Notes: generated by a model not told the origin, from the sequence alone. A stretch of 64,000 nt of DNA from Acinetobacter guillouiae CIP 63.46 (GCF_000368145.1 NZ_KB849283.1:2275983-2339982); one strand, 5' to 3'. Counted from the stretch's first letter, positions 9,102 through 18,244 are shown. A program made the numbers and translations.

Positions 9102-11720
9102 TTACTTCAAAGCTTGATCCAAATTTTCTAAATTCAAAACTATCGAACTCACTACGCTTCTATCGAACTCTACTCGATCCTGCTCTTCATGAACTCCCTT
9201 ATTAAGATATCTCCATTCTCGACACTCCCCGCTAATCCCTAACAAAGCTTCTAATGGTTTAAAAACACTTTCTTTTTGAGCATGAACAAAATCTTTTTTT
9301 TCAATTCTAGTTTTCAATTGTTCAGTAAGATTTCTTAACTCTATTGAAGAGGTAGCAGATCGTAATTTTAAACTCAAATTTCCATCACCATGCTTACTTA
9401 CATACTTCCAAACTTTCCCTTTAGTTATTGCTTCTAAAGCTTGTCTTGACTTTGTTAAAGCATCACGAATTTCATTTTGATTAATGTGCTCTCTAGCAGC
9501 AACAATATAATTACGAGGTGCACAATTAAAATTAATATTGATATGCGGCTCACCCAATCTTGGTAGAAAACTAAATGATTTTGTTAACTTCACTCGTTCC
9601 ACTGAAAGTAGATTGTGAATATCTTTGAAGAATTCTTCCCCATGGCAAGTTAATAATATTTGCTTATTAGCAAAGAACTTATCTTCAAAGAGTGTTTTTC
9701 GGATTGCTTCACGATGTTCATCATCTATGGCATTAACAGGGTCATCAAAAATCAATAATGGTGACTCTTCTTTAAGATTTTTAGCCAATAAAATTGCTAG
9801 TCCTAAACATCGAATATGCCCCTCACTAAGTATATGCAGCGCATCAAAAAAAACTTCTGGATTGCTTTTAAATGCAATTTCCATTCTCTGATTCTGGTTT
9901 ATTGGTAGTCTTACTTCTGCTAGCAATTCACTATCCGTATCGTTTCGATTAAAAGCATTGTAAAGATCAATAATCACTCCTCCTAAATCTTTAACTAAAC
10001 GCAGAGGTAATTCATTGCAGTATGTTTCCAACTTTTTAACAAAGTCAGCATAAGCGTTGGATATAATCTTATTTCGACTAACTATTAATTTTTCAGTTTC
10101 AACATCTGTAATAAGCTGCTCATTTTGTTCTTCAAATGTACTAATCATGGACTGAGCGATACTTATAGCCTGAGTCGCTGATTGTCTACGTGTTTGAAGT
10201 ATAGTTATTTCTTTTACAAAATCACGACACATCAAAAGCTCTTTAGCCTTAATTACTCTCACCTCTTCTTCTTGTTTTATTTTTAGATCACATGCCTCAA
10301 GAGCTTGAACTTGCACCTCAATATTCATCCAAATGGTTGTACCATCAGGTAGCATTTCTGTTAAGTACCCCCACCACTCAGAAGATGTTTTTTCGCTTGT
10401 AAATGATCTATATGCCTCCAAGCAATTTTCTTTTTGATAAAAAGATAAACAAGTTTGGATAATCTGAGAAAGAGCTGTTAAGGAATCTTGGATTTGCTTT
10501 TGTAAAAATTGAATTTTATTCTGTATACCTGCCAACTCTTGCAACTTCAACAACTCATCTCTAGCATAAATATAAGGATTAACAGTAGTCTGACCTAGGG
10601 GTGTTTGACAAGCTGGACACTGATTTGGATTACCATCCTGTAATTCAATAATTGCATTATAAAGTTGTTTAAATGAGACCTGATAACTTGCTTGTGCTAG
10701 TTTCCCCTCTTCAATTATTAAAGCTGAATGCAACTCAGTTATTTTCTGCTTTAATGCATTTAATACACTTTGAGAAAGGTTACTTTTAGTACCTAAAGGC
10801 GACTGAAGATATGTTTCAAGTATTTGTACACGCCCTGAGACAGCTTCATTACCATTTAGCTCAATTACCATTTGATCAAAACTTATATTCTCTTTATATC
10901 GAGTAGCTAAATTTATCTCCTCTGATTGAATGTCGCTTAGCAGTTGCGTGTGTATTTTAATCTGTTGTTCACTACCTAATAATTGTGAACGCTTTTCACC
11001 AAGCTCTTTAGACTTTTCTCCAATAATATCAATATATCTACCATCCATATCAGGAGTAAAATTTTTGACAAACTCCGTGAAAGACTCTAATCCAAATAAC
11101 GTAGAAATTAGTTCTGTTTGTTTAGATGGAACTTGGGCTGCAATACGTGAAAAATTATCTATACGATTCTTTTCAACAAAACAGAATCTATATATTTGCT
11201 CATCAGGCTGAACACTTAAGATGTTATTTTGGCTATCTTCAGCCTGAAGAATAGGTGCTAAGAATCGATTAACATGAGCATTCTTTAGATACTCAACTTG
11301 GTTACGGAAACGTTTATTTTCAGCATCTTCGACATTACCTAATAAGCAGTATTCTAAAGCCTCACAAAAACTTGATTTTCCTGTTCCATTAGGACCATAT
11401 ATCAATACTAAGTTACTATCTAAATCAAAATGCTCTGGTTTAGAAAATCCTCGAAATGGGCCTACAGTCATACTTTTAATTTTTGCAATTTTCGCTTTCG
11501 GCTCTCCCAATGTCGCAGGTAAAGGACTGATTTCTGAACCAACACGTTCCCATTTTAACTGAGCAAACGATACTATTTTTTTTATCCGTTGCCCCTGAGC
11601 AGTCTTTAATGGAATTAACTCATCCAAATTTTCTAAAACAAGGTTTGCTATCTTACGTATCTCTACAGAGTCAGTATTATTCAAAGTCTGTAAAAAATTT
11701 AAATATTCCACCCGAACCAT
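9102..11720 (-). CDS. SMC/Rad50-like AAA ATPase with zinc hook and C-terminal helical domain
   Basis: 872 residues from the ATG at 11720, which has a GGGGG ribosome-binding site 5 bases upstream. A roughly 90-residue N-terminal helical part precedes the Walker A motif YGPNGTGKSS (about residues 108-117). Long helical/coiled segments surround a CPAC zinc-hook-like motif near 367. The ABC-type signature region LSEGHIRCLGLAILLAK and Walker B LLIFDDPVNAID lie near 640-660. The last ~130 residues are helical and end in YLNKGVHEEQDRVEFDR, resembling HEPN-like C-termini of some defence ATPases. It stands alone in a mobile island between arsenic and recombination genes, so a DNA-sensing anti-phage role is plausible; no nuclease partner is adjacent. 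Confidence 0.75.
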   Translation of the reverse strand: MVRVEYLNFLQTLNNTDSVEIRKIANLVLENLDELIPLKTAQGQRIKKIVSFAQLKWERVGSEISPLPATLGEPKAKIAKIKSMTVGPFRGFSKPEHFDLDSNLVLIYGPNGTGKSSFCEALEYCLLGNVEDAENKRFRNQVEYLKNAHVNRFLAPILQAEDSQNNILSVQPDEQIYRFCFVEKNRIDNFSRIAAQVPSKQTELISTLFGLESFTEFVKNFTPDMDGRYIDIIGEKSKELGEKRSQLLGSEQQIKIHTQLLSDIQSEEINLATRYKENISFDQMVIELNGNEAVSGRVQILETYLQSPLGTKSNLSQSVLNALKQKITELHSALIIEEGKLAQASYQVSFKQLYNAIIELQDGNPNQCPACQTPLGQTTVNPYIYARDELLKLQELAGIQNKIQFLQKQIQDSLTALSQIIQTCLSFYQKENCLEAYRSFTSEKTSSEWWGYLTEMLPDGTTIWMNIEVQVQALEACDLKIKQEEEVRVIKAKELLMCRDFVKEITILQTRRQSATQAISIAQSMISTFEEQNEQLITDVETEKLIVSRNKIISNAYADFVKKLETYCNELPLRLVKDLGGVIIDLYNAFNRNDTDSELLAEVRLPINQNQRMEIAFKSNPEVFFDALHILSEGHIRCLGLAILLAKNLKEESPLLIFDDPVNAIDDEHREAIRKTLFEDKFFANKQILLTCHGEEFFKDIHNLLSVERVKLTKSFSFLPRLGEPHININFNCAPRNYIVAAREHINQNEIRDALTKSRQALEAITKGKVWKYVSKHGDGNLSLKLRSATSSIELRNLTEQLKTRIEKKDFVHAQKESVFKPLEALLGISGECREWRYLNKGVHEEQDRVEFDRSVVSSIVLNLENLDQALK

Positions 11721-11858
11721 AAAACCCCCATCTAAATAAATTATAATATTCAAAATTTTAAATCTTTTTTAGAATATCTTTTAACGTACATAAGCTTAAT
11801 CTTACATTTATAGATTAAGAAAATTTAAAATACAAGGCATCAACAGATGCCTCCTACT

Positions 11859-12752
11859 TTAGTTCAAAGCTTGTACCGATTGCTGTAGGCCTTTCTGAAT
11901 ATCTTGCATCTGAAGAAAGTCTGGAACTTGTTGCTGTGATTTATTTTCTTCTGGGTAAAACTCTTCAATTTTATCCAATCCCTCCTCTACATCTACTTCA
12001 AACCGTGTATTGCCATAGCCTTGCCGTGCCATCTGATCTAAAGCTGCCTGATTAAATCCACACAGCTTACTTTTCTGATCAATCTCTTTCGCCGTTTGAA
12101 TCGCCTCTTGTAAATGAACACCCTCACGTAACGTCAAATCCACGTAATAGACTGGGGTTCGATAGCTTTGTGTGGTGGACTTTCCTCGAAGTGTTAACTG
12201 TAAAGGCAGACATGACAATAAACCATTCGATGCTGCATGGTAATAACTCAGTCTCGCTGCCAAGGTTCGAATGCTGTTAAAGCCTGTTGTTCTAAAAACG
12301 AAAGTCCCAAACTCATCCGATTCATCAAGATTCACATACAGACGACCATAGGGCTTACACAATCTACCTTGTGCCAATGGACATAGATCAGGTGAAGGAC
12401 AGGGGTGATGTTCAACCCCTTGATTGGTTAAGCGCTGACAAGTTTCACCATTGCCTATACACACGGGGCGCCCTGTTTGTCGATCAAATAGACTGTACTC
12501 TGCCCTTAGATTCAGTTCAGGATCATTGAAGATCATCCGGACGGGTATGCTTCGCAGTTTTTGATTGGGTGCTTTGGCCCGCAGCTGTTCATCCAGTGGG
12601 TGCTTCACCCAACCACTGTCCTTATTTTGGATTTGGCTGGTAATGGTAAATTGATCATCCTTTTCAGGCAGACGTTTGCCGTTCTTTTCCACAACTTTGC
12701 CGATACTGATTCTGCCAAGTATTGGCGGTGTGATTGCTAGACCTTTAATCAT
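11859..12752 (-). CDS. Gp3-like putative recombination directionality factor / metal-binding protein
   Basis: 297 residues. The start MIKGLAITPPILGRISIGKV and the Cys/His cluster C-x5-C, HHPC-x4-C-x6-C in the middle resemble the family annotated as hydrolase or metal-binding protein or as phage Gp3-type recombination directionality factors in islands. A strong AGAGGAAAGG ribosome-binding site precedes the ATG at 12752. It lies next to a YqaJ exonuclease in the same direction. It could control integrase direction or assist single-strand annealing; the role is inferred from family and neighbours only. Confidence 0.5.
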   Translation of the reverse strand: MIKGLAITPPILGRISIGKVVEKNGKRLPEKDDQFTITSQIQNKDSGWVKHPLDEQLRAKAPNQKLRSIPVRMIFNDPELNLRAEYSLFDRQTGRPVCIGNGETCQRLTNQGVEHHPCPSPDLCPLAQGRLCKPYGRLYVNLDESDEFGTFVFRTTGFNSIRTLAARLSYYHAASNGLLSCLPLQLTLRGKSTTQSYRTPVYYVDLTLREGVHLQEAIQTAKEIDQKSKLCGFNQAALDQMARQGYGNTRFEVDVEEGLDKIEEFYPEENKSQQQVPDFLQMQDIQKGLQQSVQALN

Positions 12753-12813
12753 GGTCCTTTCCTCTTATCTTTAAATAAATTGCTGTATTGATTAAAAATG
12801 AAATGGGCATAAA

Positions 12814-12841
12814 AAATCCCATGTGCTGAGGCATGGGATTT
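12814..12841 (-). terminator. Intergenic hairpin with TTTTTTATGCC tail (copy 1)
   Basis: AAATCCCATG (12814-12823) pairs with CATGGGATTT (12832-12841). On the minus strand the stem is followed by a T run and ATGCCC. It lies between the YqaJ gene and the Gp3-like gene, 39 bases after the YqaJ stop, and acts as a terminator or attenuator. Related structures occur at 13949-13980 and 15777-15815. Confidence 0.65.
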
Positions 12842-12879
12842 CTAGGCTGGTTGGATATTTTGCTTAGGCTAAATTACTT

Positions 12880-13923
12880 TCAACCATCATTGGTATAGAT
12901 GTTAAAACGCCGTGAACCTGTTTTACTTTGCGGGAATTGGCTGAGGTATTCAGGGTGTGATTTCAGCAAAGCCTTGGCATCTAAGCTGATTGAATCCTTA
13001 GCCTTTTTCCACGTCACTGAGCCTGCTTTAAAAGTGGCACGCTCCGCCTGCTGCATCTTGGCTTGCAGCTGGTGCTTCAGCAGATCAAACTGCTCCTGAT
13101 GCTTGTCGATTTGATTACGTGCCTGAATCAGCTGTTCAAACTGCTGGTTGGCCTGCTCATCCCCAGATAAGTCTGCAGTGCTCAATGGCACATGTTCGGG
13201 ATACAGCTGCTGTAAAGCCTTGGCTGCCGATGCGCTGGCATCTGCATCAGGCGGTGTATCCTTCTCGACACATTCCCAGAAGTAACGTTCTGCATTCACA
13301 ATATGCTGAATGACCGATTCACTGCGGGTCACTTTAAAAATCCGCGTTTCATGTCCGCAGAGCAGTACACAGATATGCGCTGCTTTCTTTCCCGTTACGG
13401 CCAATTGATGCTGTACCTGACACAGCACATATAACGGCACACCATCCCGCCACAGCTTGGCGCCATGTTCACCAGCAGTTTTGCATTCCAGAATCTGCAC
13501 ATCTGCATCACCCACTACGGAATAATCTAAGTTAGCTAACATGAAATGCTTGTCTGGGTCAGGATGCTGCAGCACAGCATTCACGCGGCGGACTTTATAG
13601 TTGGTATGCATGCTGTAGTATTCAGCAACAAGCGGTTCAAGTCGCTTGCCCCAATATAAAGGCGCATGGCCTTCGCTTTCATCTTCGATGGATTGCTTGA
13701 TCCTACCTGTTTTGATCATCCACAGTTCCAGCATCGACATATAAGGATTGAGTCCGCAAGCTGCAGCACAGTCACTGCTGCCGATACCTTGCCTGCGTAC
13801 TTCCAGCCATTCGGCTTGGCTCATATTTTTGGTTTCTACAAAGCGTTTGGCGGTAATAAGTTTAGGTGACCTGAATCCTATAGGTTGTTTAGATGCTGCA
13901 GATGGATTTGATAAATTATTCAT
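12880..13923 (-). CDS. YqaJ/lambda-exonuclease-family recombination nuclease
   Basis: 347 residues from the ATG at 13923, which has GAGGAA 7 bases upstream. It has the YqaJ fold: EWLEVRRQGIGSSDCAAACGLNPY near residue 40, a later acidic/lysine active site (ILECKTA, the ExK motif) and the VLCQVQHQLAVTG helix typical of this exonuclease family. Such enzymes resect double-stranded DNA 5' to 3' in phage-type recombination. No Bet/RecT-type annealing protein is recognisable nearby. A coiled C-terminal stretch (QARNQIDKHQEQFDLLKHQL) is present. Confidence 0.88.
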   Translation of the reverse strand: MNNLSNPSAASKQPIGFRSPKLITAKRFVETKNMSQAEWLEVRRQGIGSSDCAAACGLNPYMSMLELWMIKTGRIKQSIEDESEGHAPLYWGKRLEPLVAEYYSMHTNYKVRRVNAVLQHPDPDKHFMLANLDYSVVGDADVQILECKTAGEHGAKLWRDGVPLYVLCQVQHQLAVTGKKAAHICVLLCGHETRIFKVTRSESVIQHIVNAERYFWECVEKDTPPDADASASAAKALQQLYPEHVPLSTADLSGDEQANQQFEQLIQARNQIDKHQEQFDLLKHQLQAKMQQAERATFKAGSVTWKKAKDSISLDAKALLKSHPEYLSQFPQSKTGSRRFNIYTNDG

Positions 13924-13948
13924 TGTGAATTCCTCAATTTTAAATTTT

Positions 13949-13980
13949 TGGCATAAAAAAACCACATCCGAAGATATGGT
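13949..13980 (-). terminator. Intergenic hairpin with TTTTTTTATGCC tail (copy 2)
   Basis: On the minus strand an imperfect stem of GACCATATC with GATGTGGTT-like bases is followed by TTTTTTTATGCC. It lies just before the YqaJ start region, 25 bases after the small gene stop at 14005. The tail matches copies 1 and 3. Confidence 0.5.
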
Positions 13981-14004
13981 CTGATATTTCTAAATGAATC
14001 TATT

Positions 14005-14220
14005 TTAAAATGAGACGACTGCTAAATGGCGCTTTAGGTTTTCTTCAGAAACGCCAGCTATTACAATTTCTAAAATGTCTGCATTTAATTGAAGACCTTG
14101 ATTAAAGGAATAGCCAAAATTACCTTTTATCGTTTCTACTAAAACATCGAAAGATTTCTTATCTTTCATTTTTAATAAAAAACTTTCATCCCCTAATTTC
14201 TTAATTGAAATGATACTCAC
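14005..14220 (-). CDS. Small hypothetical protein, 71 aa
   Basis: 71 residues, not recognised. It starts MSIISIKKLGDESFLLKM and is a mixed alpha/beta, soluble-looking protein without signal peptide, cysteines or membrane segment. It sits in line between the DUF932 gene and the YqaJ exonuclease on the same strand, followed by the copy 2 hairpin. A GGAGAGT ribosome-binding site is visible upstream of 14220. It is probably part of the island recombination block. Confidence 0.6.
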   Translation of the reverse strand: MSIISIKKLGDESFLLKMKDKKSFDVLVETIKGNFGYSFNQGLQLNADILEIVIAGVSEENLKRHLAVVSF

Positions 14221-14317
14221 TGTACTCTCCGTTTTACTATTTATCTTGCAAATAGTTAGTGGAGCTTAGAAATCAGGATTTCAATAAGAAGTGTTCAAAT
14301 AATTGTAAATACACAGA

Positions 14318-15352
14318 TTAGGACAACATCAGTAGCGCCTGTTCCAGTCCACGTTGTTTTAAGCCTGCCCCTGCTCCAAACCATGCTGAATCCAGCCGGT
14401 GATCCTGACTCATGGCTCGACGTTCATGATCTGCAAATTCCGTGATACTGCACAGCAACCCATAAGCCGTATCTTTGGCTGAGCTGAGTTCTGCCCCTCG
14501 GCCATGCCCGTTAAACATAGTCATGACTTTCGACATGGCTCGGCCATTCGGTTCAACCTTGTCTTTGCTTTGTGATTTACTGGCTACATTGCGGTAGAAC
14601 TGGATAATGCCTTCATCCTGCTGCATTGGACTGAGGCTGGTATTGTTAAATACCGCGTCAAAATAAGCAGCCGCTTCTTGTTGAGTGACTTTACGTTGAC
14701 TGAGTTGCTTCATTTCATACATGTGTTCATCCCATTGCCGTACTGAGATTCCCAACTGCTGTTTGATCTTATCTGCATCAAAACGGGTACTGTGTGGGAC
14801 TTTGACCACGCCTGCACTGCTGTTCTGTCCTTTTAGGGCAATGGCTAAAGTGTTGTTGCACACTACGCGGATTGAAGTAAATTGCGCTGTGGTCGCCAGC
14901 GTTCCGTCACAGCCCGTTGCCAACAATATATAGCCATTACTAACATCTTTACCTTTGAGTGCCGCGCTTTGTCCTGTTCTGGCTAAAGCCCAGAATTTCT
15001 TTCCGCCTTTCAATACGCCTGCGGTTTCCAGTTCAAAGCCTGATTGCTCTGTTAAATCTCGGTAGAACTCCAACACCTCTGCAGGCTGCACTTCCTGATA
15101 ACGCTGACTGACCACCGATAGAGGTGCATGGGTATCCGAGCGATAAAGTACGCGCTGTTCTTCATAAGGCATGATGATGTTTTGCCCGCGTTCATTTTGC
15201 GCCATATAGCTGACATCAGAAGATTCAATGCGCCAGTCCATGCCGGCCTGCTGTGCCCATACTTCAATCGGCTGATTATGCGTAAGCTGGTTGCCGAGGC
15301 CATGCCAAGGGGTGTCACCGACATAAGCCATTTGTTCAATTTGATGCGCCAT
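14318..15352 (-). CDS. DUF932 (phage/plasmid-like) protein
   Basis: 344 residues from the ATG at 15352 with AGGAAAT upstream. The N-terminal AYVGDTPWHGLGNQL and the later NGYILLATGCDGTLATTAQFTSIRVVCNNTL (given here as landmark around residues 155-185) are hallmarks of DUF932, found in plasmids, phages and integrative elements beside recombination genes. Molecular function is unknown. The 40 extra codons upstream of the ATG have no homology-like features and are rejected. Confidence 0.85.
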   Translation of the reverse strand: MAHQIEQMAYVGDTPWHGLGNQLTHNQPIEVWAQQAGMDWRIESSDVSYMAQNERGQNIIMPYEEQRVLYRSDTHAPLSVVSQRYQEVQPAEVLEFYRDLTEQSGFELETAGVLKGGKKFWALARTGQSAALKGKDVSNGYILLATGCDGTLATTAQFTSIRVVCNNTLAIALKGQNSSAGVVKVPHSTRFDADKIKQQLGISVRQWDEHMYEMKQLSQRKVTQQEAAAYFDAVFNNTSLSPMQQDEGIIQFYRNVASKSQSKDKVEPNGRAMSKVMTMFNGHGRGAELSSAKDTAYGLLCSITEFADHERRAMSQDHRLDSAWFGAGAGLKQRGLEQALLMLS

Positions 15353-15426
15353 GTTTATATTTCCTATAAATGTATGTTGAAATTCATGTTGTTGATTAAA
15401 TGTGTTTAAGGTTTGTGGCTTGAGCT

Positions 15427-15732
15427 TTATGATTTTTTGACCCAAACAAAATGCTGCTGACAGTCCTGACAAATATATTGATCTTCATTGCGATAATATT
15501 TTTCGTAGCAGAATTGGCTGACAACCACCAGCACACCGCCAATCACTACACCTACAGCAGCACCTGCCGCAGGTGAAAAGCCGACCTTCTTAGCAAGTCT
15601 TGCTCCCAGCACAGCCATTTGTGCAGGTGAGATATTGCGCTGAAGCTGTTCAAAGTAATTTGCGTTTGATTTGCCAGATGCGGTTTGTCTGACATTGCCC
15701 GACTTGCAGTAGGGACATTGAATGATGGACAC
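15427..15732 (-). CDS. Small protein with two zinc ribbons and a Gly/Ala membrane segment
   Basis: 101 residues. CPYCKSGN at the N-terminus and CQDC at the C-terminus form CxxC pairs that could make one zinc ribbon. Between them lies the hydrophobic segment AAGAAVGVVIGGVLVVVSQF, a likely membrane or glycine-zipper helix. Function unknown. It is in the same direction as DUF932, and the copy 3 hairpin lies upstream of its start. Possibly an island maintenance or envelope factor; no family recognised with confidence. Confidence 0.6.
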   Translation of the reverse strand: MSIIQCPYCKSGNVRQTASGKSNANYFEQLQRNISPAQMAVLGARLAKKVGFSPAAGAAVGVVIGGVLVVVSQFCYEKYYRNEDQYICQDCQQHFVWVKKS

Positions 15733-15776
15733 GGTATATTCCTTGTCAGATGTACCCTGACAAAAGCTAAAGTGAA

Positions 15777-15815
15777 GGCATAAAAAAACCGCATCCCTTT
15801 AGGACACGGTTTAGT
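15777..15815 (-). terminator. Intergenic hairpin with TTTTTTTATGCC tail (copy 3)
   Basis: On the minus strand AAACCGTGTCC pairs imperfectly with GGGATGCGGTTT, followed by TTTTTTTATGCC. It lies 33 bases after the lipoprotein gene stop at 15848 and 45 bases before the zinc-ribbon gene start. The tail is the same as at 12811 and 13950. Confidence 0.55.
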
Positions 15816-15847
15816 CAGTTCTAGATTAATGTTTAGATTAAATACGC

Positions 15848-16228
15848 TTAGTTAAAGCTGTAGCTCGCTGTTCCCTGCTGTGTTTCAACATCAACACGCA
15901 CAACATTATCGTAACCGCAGCCGGTTAATTTCAGCCTTAAACGCAAGCCCATTTTAAAATGCTGCGGGTATTCCAGTGATCTGCGGTAGCCTTCATAACT
16001 GCATTCACCATTGTTGATTAAAACGTTGGTGACATCGATGGGATCTGGGCTGTTGGAACGAATGGTGATGACATGCGCCACTTGGTTTTGTGCATACCAG
16101 TTGCTGGTATCTTCTACATTCATTTCAACACTAAAAGTATTGGGATCAAGGCTGGAGTCGCACCCGTACAGCATCATGCCTGCAGCAGCCGTTACTGCCA
16201 GCAGGATCGATTTAAAATATTTATTCAT
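15848..16228 (-). CDS. Putative lipoprotein
   Basis: 126 residues from the second in-frame ATG (16228, MNKYFKSILLAVTAAAG). The signal sequence ends in a lipobox MLYGC, so it is likely lipidated. The mature part is about 105 residues with cysteines in NNGECSYEGY and LTGCGYDN and beta-rich character. No family recognised. It overlaps or abuts the next upstream gene (stop at 16240) in the same direction, so the three small envelope genes at 15848-17090 form one unit. Confidence 0.6.
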   Translation of the reverse strand: MNKYFKSILLAVTAAAGMMLYGCDSSLDPNTFSVEMNVEDTSNWYAQNQVAHVITIRSNSPDPIDVTNVLINNGECSYEGYRRSLEYPQHFKMGLRLRLKLTGCGYDNVVRVDVETQQGTASYSFN

Positions 16229-16239
16229 AGCAATCATCC

Positions 16240-16806
16240 TCAGCAGTAGTTGTAGCTGACGCCGTAATCACCGGTCTCTAAATCAATACTGACCAGATGA
16301 ATTTCACAATCTGTACCATTATCAAATTTATAAACGTAGTAACGGTTGCCCGCCTGCTCTGACTCTAATGCGCCGTGTTCCTGCAAGCTAAAGCCGCTCA
16401 CGGGTTTACCCGTATCTTTCGCAGCTTTGGCAAAAACCAGCTGCTGATACTTGTCTATATTTTTTTGCTCAAATTCAGGCAGGTCTGCATAAGGAAGCAT
16501 GGACAGCAAGGTATCTGCAGCTTTCAAATTTTGATCAAACTCAAAGCTCAGCAATTCAGGTTCATGCTGCGCCGAACTTGAGCCCTTGCTGCCAGCAGTC
16601 AATTCCTCTACATCAATGCCATCAACTTCCGCAGCAGGAATGCCTTCCGAAGCAGCAGCTTCTGACGCTGGAATATCACTCGTGCCAGCTGCAGTTTGCA
16701 CAGGTTTCTGAACGCTGGAATTGGCACTGAAAAAATAGAATCCGGATACGATAATAAGCGTCAAAGCCAGAATAGCTGCCAAACCCAAAATGGTTTTTTG
16801 GTTCAT
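16240..16806 (-). CDS. Membrane-anchored hypothetical protein
   Basis: 188 residues with one N-terminal membrane helix (ILGLAAILALTLIIVSGFYF) and a long Ala/Ser/Glu-rich linker to a C-terminal periplasmic domain with two cysteines (NGTDCEIH and the final YC). Not recognised. It lies 17 bases after the 16824-17084 gene and directly upstream of the lipoprotein gene. Probably secreted-side envelope protein of the island. Confidence 0.6.
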   Translation of the reverse strand: MNQKTILGLAAILALTLIIVSGFYFFSANSSVQKPVQTAAGTSDIPASEAAASEGIPAAEVDGIDVEELTAGSKGSSSAQHEPELLSFEFDQNLKAADTLLSMLPYADLPEFEQKNIDKYQQLVFAKAAKDTGKPVSGFSLQEHGALESEQAGNRYYVYKFDNGTDCEIHLVSIDLETGDYGVSYNYC

Positions 16807-16823
16807 CTCAAATCTCCTGTACT

Positions 16824-17084
16824 TTAGTTCGGTACAGAGACTTGGCCATTATTGGCGTTATAGTGGACAACGCGCGGACAGCCGCCCTGAAAGTTCACCG
16901 TGAAATTACGCCAGCCGCGGTTGCCCGGATTGGTTTTATACATGCACTGATACACGCCTCCACCTAAATTTCGAGCCTGCACAAAATAGGATTCACTGGC
17001 TTGCGCAAACCAGCCTGCCTGCGCCCATGACGCGCCTGCAAGAAGTGATGAAATCAGGGCAGTTTTTAGGAAAGTTTTTAACAT
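16824..17084 (-). CDS. Small exported hypothetical protein
   Basis: About 86 residues. The signal peptide (MLKTFLKTALISSLLAGASW, cleavage near AQA-G) is followed by a ~65-residue mature domain with two cysteines (QCMYK, GGCPR). Not recognised. It is the first gene of a three-gene envelope unit. The start is either the ATG at 17084 or the one at 17090. Confidence 0.6.
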   Translation of the reverse strand: MLKTFLKTALISSLLAGASWAQAGWFAQASESYFVQARNLGGGVYQCMYKTNPGNRGWRNFTVNFQGGCPRVVHYNANNGQVSVPN

Positions 17085-17090
17085 AGTCAT

Positions 17091-17616
17091 TTTCTCTTTT
17101 TACAGGCATCACCGGTCTTCAGCAGATCCGGTGTCCCCCATGCAATCTTTGTTGGAATGAATATCTAAGTTTTGAATTTTTTATAGACGATAAAGCGTAC
17201 AGATCTACTTAGCTCAAAACAGCATTAGAGATTCATCTTCATATCGGTAATATGTATTTGAAAAAGTTTTATTCTTAAAAAGCTATAAACACAGCTATGC
17301 ACAGCACGCGGGCCTAATGACCCATCGGCACAAATACTGAAAAAGAGAAAAATAAGGGATGATATTGATGTAAGCGCATGGCGTACTCCTTTGTTTTAAA
17401 AGAATTCTGCCAATTCACTGCTAATATGATGGTGGCAGAACGAAGAAGGGTTAGCAGACTGGTAACAAAGAAACCAGCACGCGCAAGCGCGTCCCCCCTC
17501 CGCCCTACCGCAAAGAAAGGGGGACGAACGGGTCCACAACATGCAAAATCAGATTTCGCATATTGTCTTTGTTAATGGGTCTGCTAAAACCCGCTGACGA
17601 TGTAGGTCAGCAGGCT
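17091..17616. other. Gene-free segment with GC-rich dyads
   Basis: No credible gene. The segment contains a GC-rich island: gcgcaagcgc at 17481-17490 (GCGC-AA-GCGC) and GTCCCCC at 17491-17497 paired with GGGGGAC at 17519-17525. This contrasts with the AT-rich surroundings. It lies immediately beside the truncated Gp2-like gene, where a rolling-circle origin or transfer origin could sit; this is inference. Confidence 0.4.
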
Positions 17617-18244
17617 AAGGATAATCTGCACGGTGTAGAGCGTCAAGCAAGTGCTGGAATGCAATATGAATTTTCAGCGCCGTACTGGGGCTCCATCAAA
17701 CCATTTAAATCCTTTCGGGTAGATGCAGATTCTACTCGGAAGCCCAAACTGACCCGTTTGATTCTCCGGCATGCTATTTAATGCACCCAAAGGACAGCCC
17801 GCTTCTTCTTGCATGATCCGGTCAATCCGCAGCGCGTTTTGTGCATCAGCATCGGAAAGCTGATGATGCATTTCTGGATAAACGCATGTGCCCAAATATC
17901 CAGTCGCTCTCATCCAGTGCTCTCTGATCTCATTGCAATATCCCAAAGGGTCAGAATAGAGTGATCGGTTAAAGCTCAGATAAAAGTGAATCACATAGCG
18001 CTGCTGAACATCATCACGCACAATCCGATAAAAACGATAGACCACCTGCGTTCGATACCAAAATACTGTGGGTAAACTATTTTGGAAATTTGATAAAAAT
18101 CGCTCTAACTGTCGCAAATCGATAATTTCATTTCCACCGTCATTTAGACTTAGTTCCAGTTTTAAATCCGCTGCATCAGGATAGATCTGGCTTGTATTAC
18201 GGTAGGATTCTCTCAACTTTTCAGTCCGCTTCTCGTAGCGCTCA
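17617..18244. repeat. Left copy of 628-bp direct repeat
   Basis: Aligns without net gaps to 33236-33863. Positions 18081-18223 are identical to 33700-33842 (143 bases); the rest is diverged but clearly homologous. It contains the 3' part of a Gp2-like gene. The pair brackets the metal-resistance block. Confidence 0.85.

Noticed and set aside
17378-17781. Short plus-strand frames in and after the GC-rich segment
   Set aside because: Low-complexity or antisense to the Gp2-like fragment, no plausible start signals or recognisable domain.
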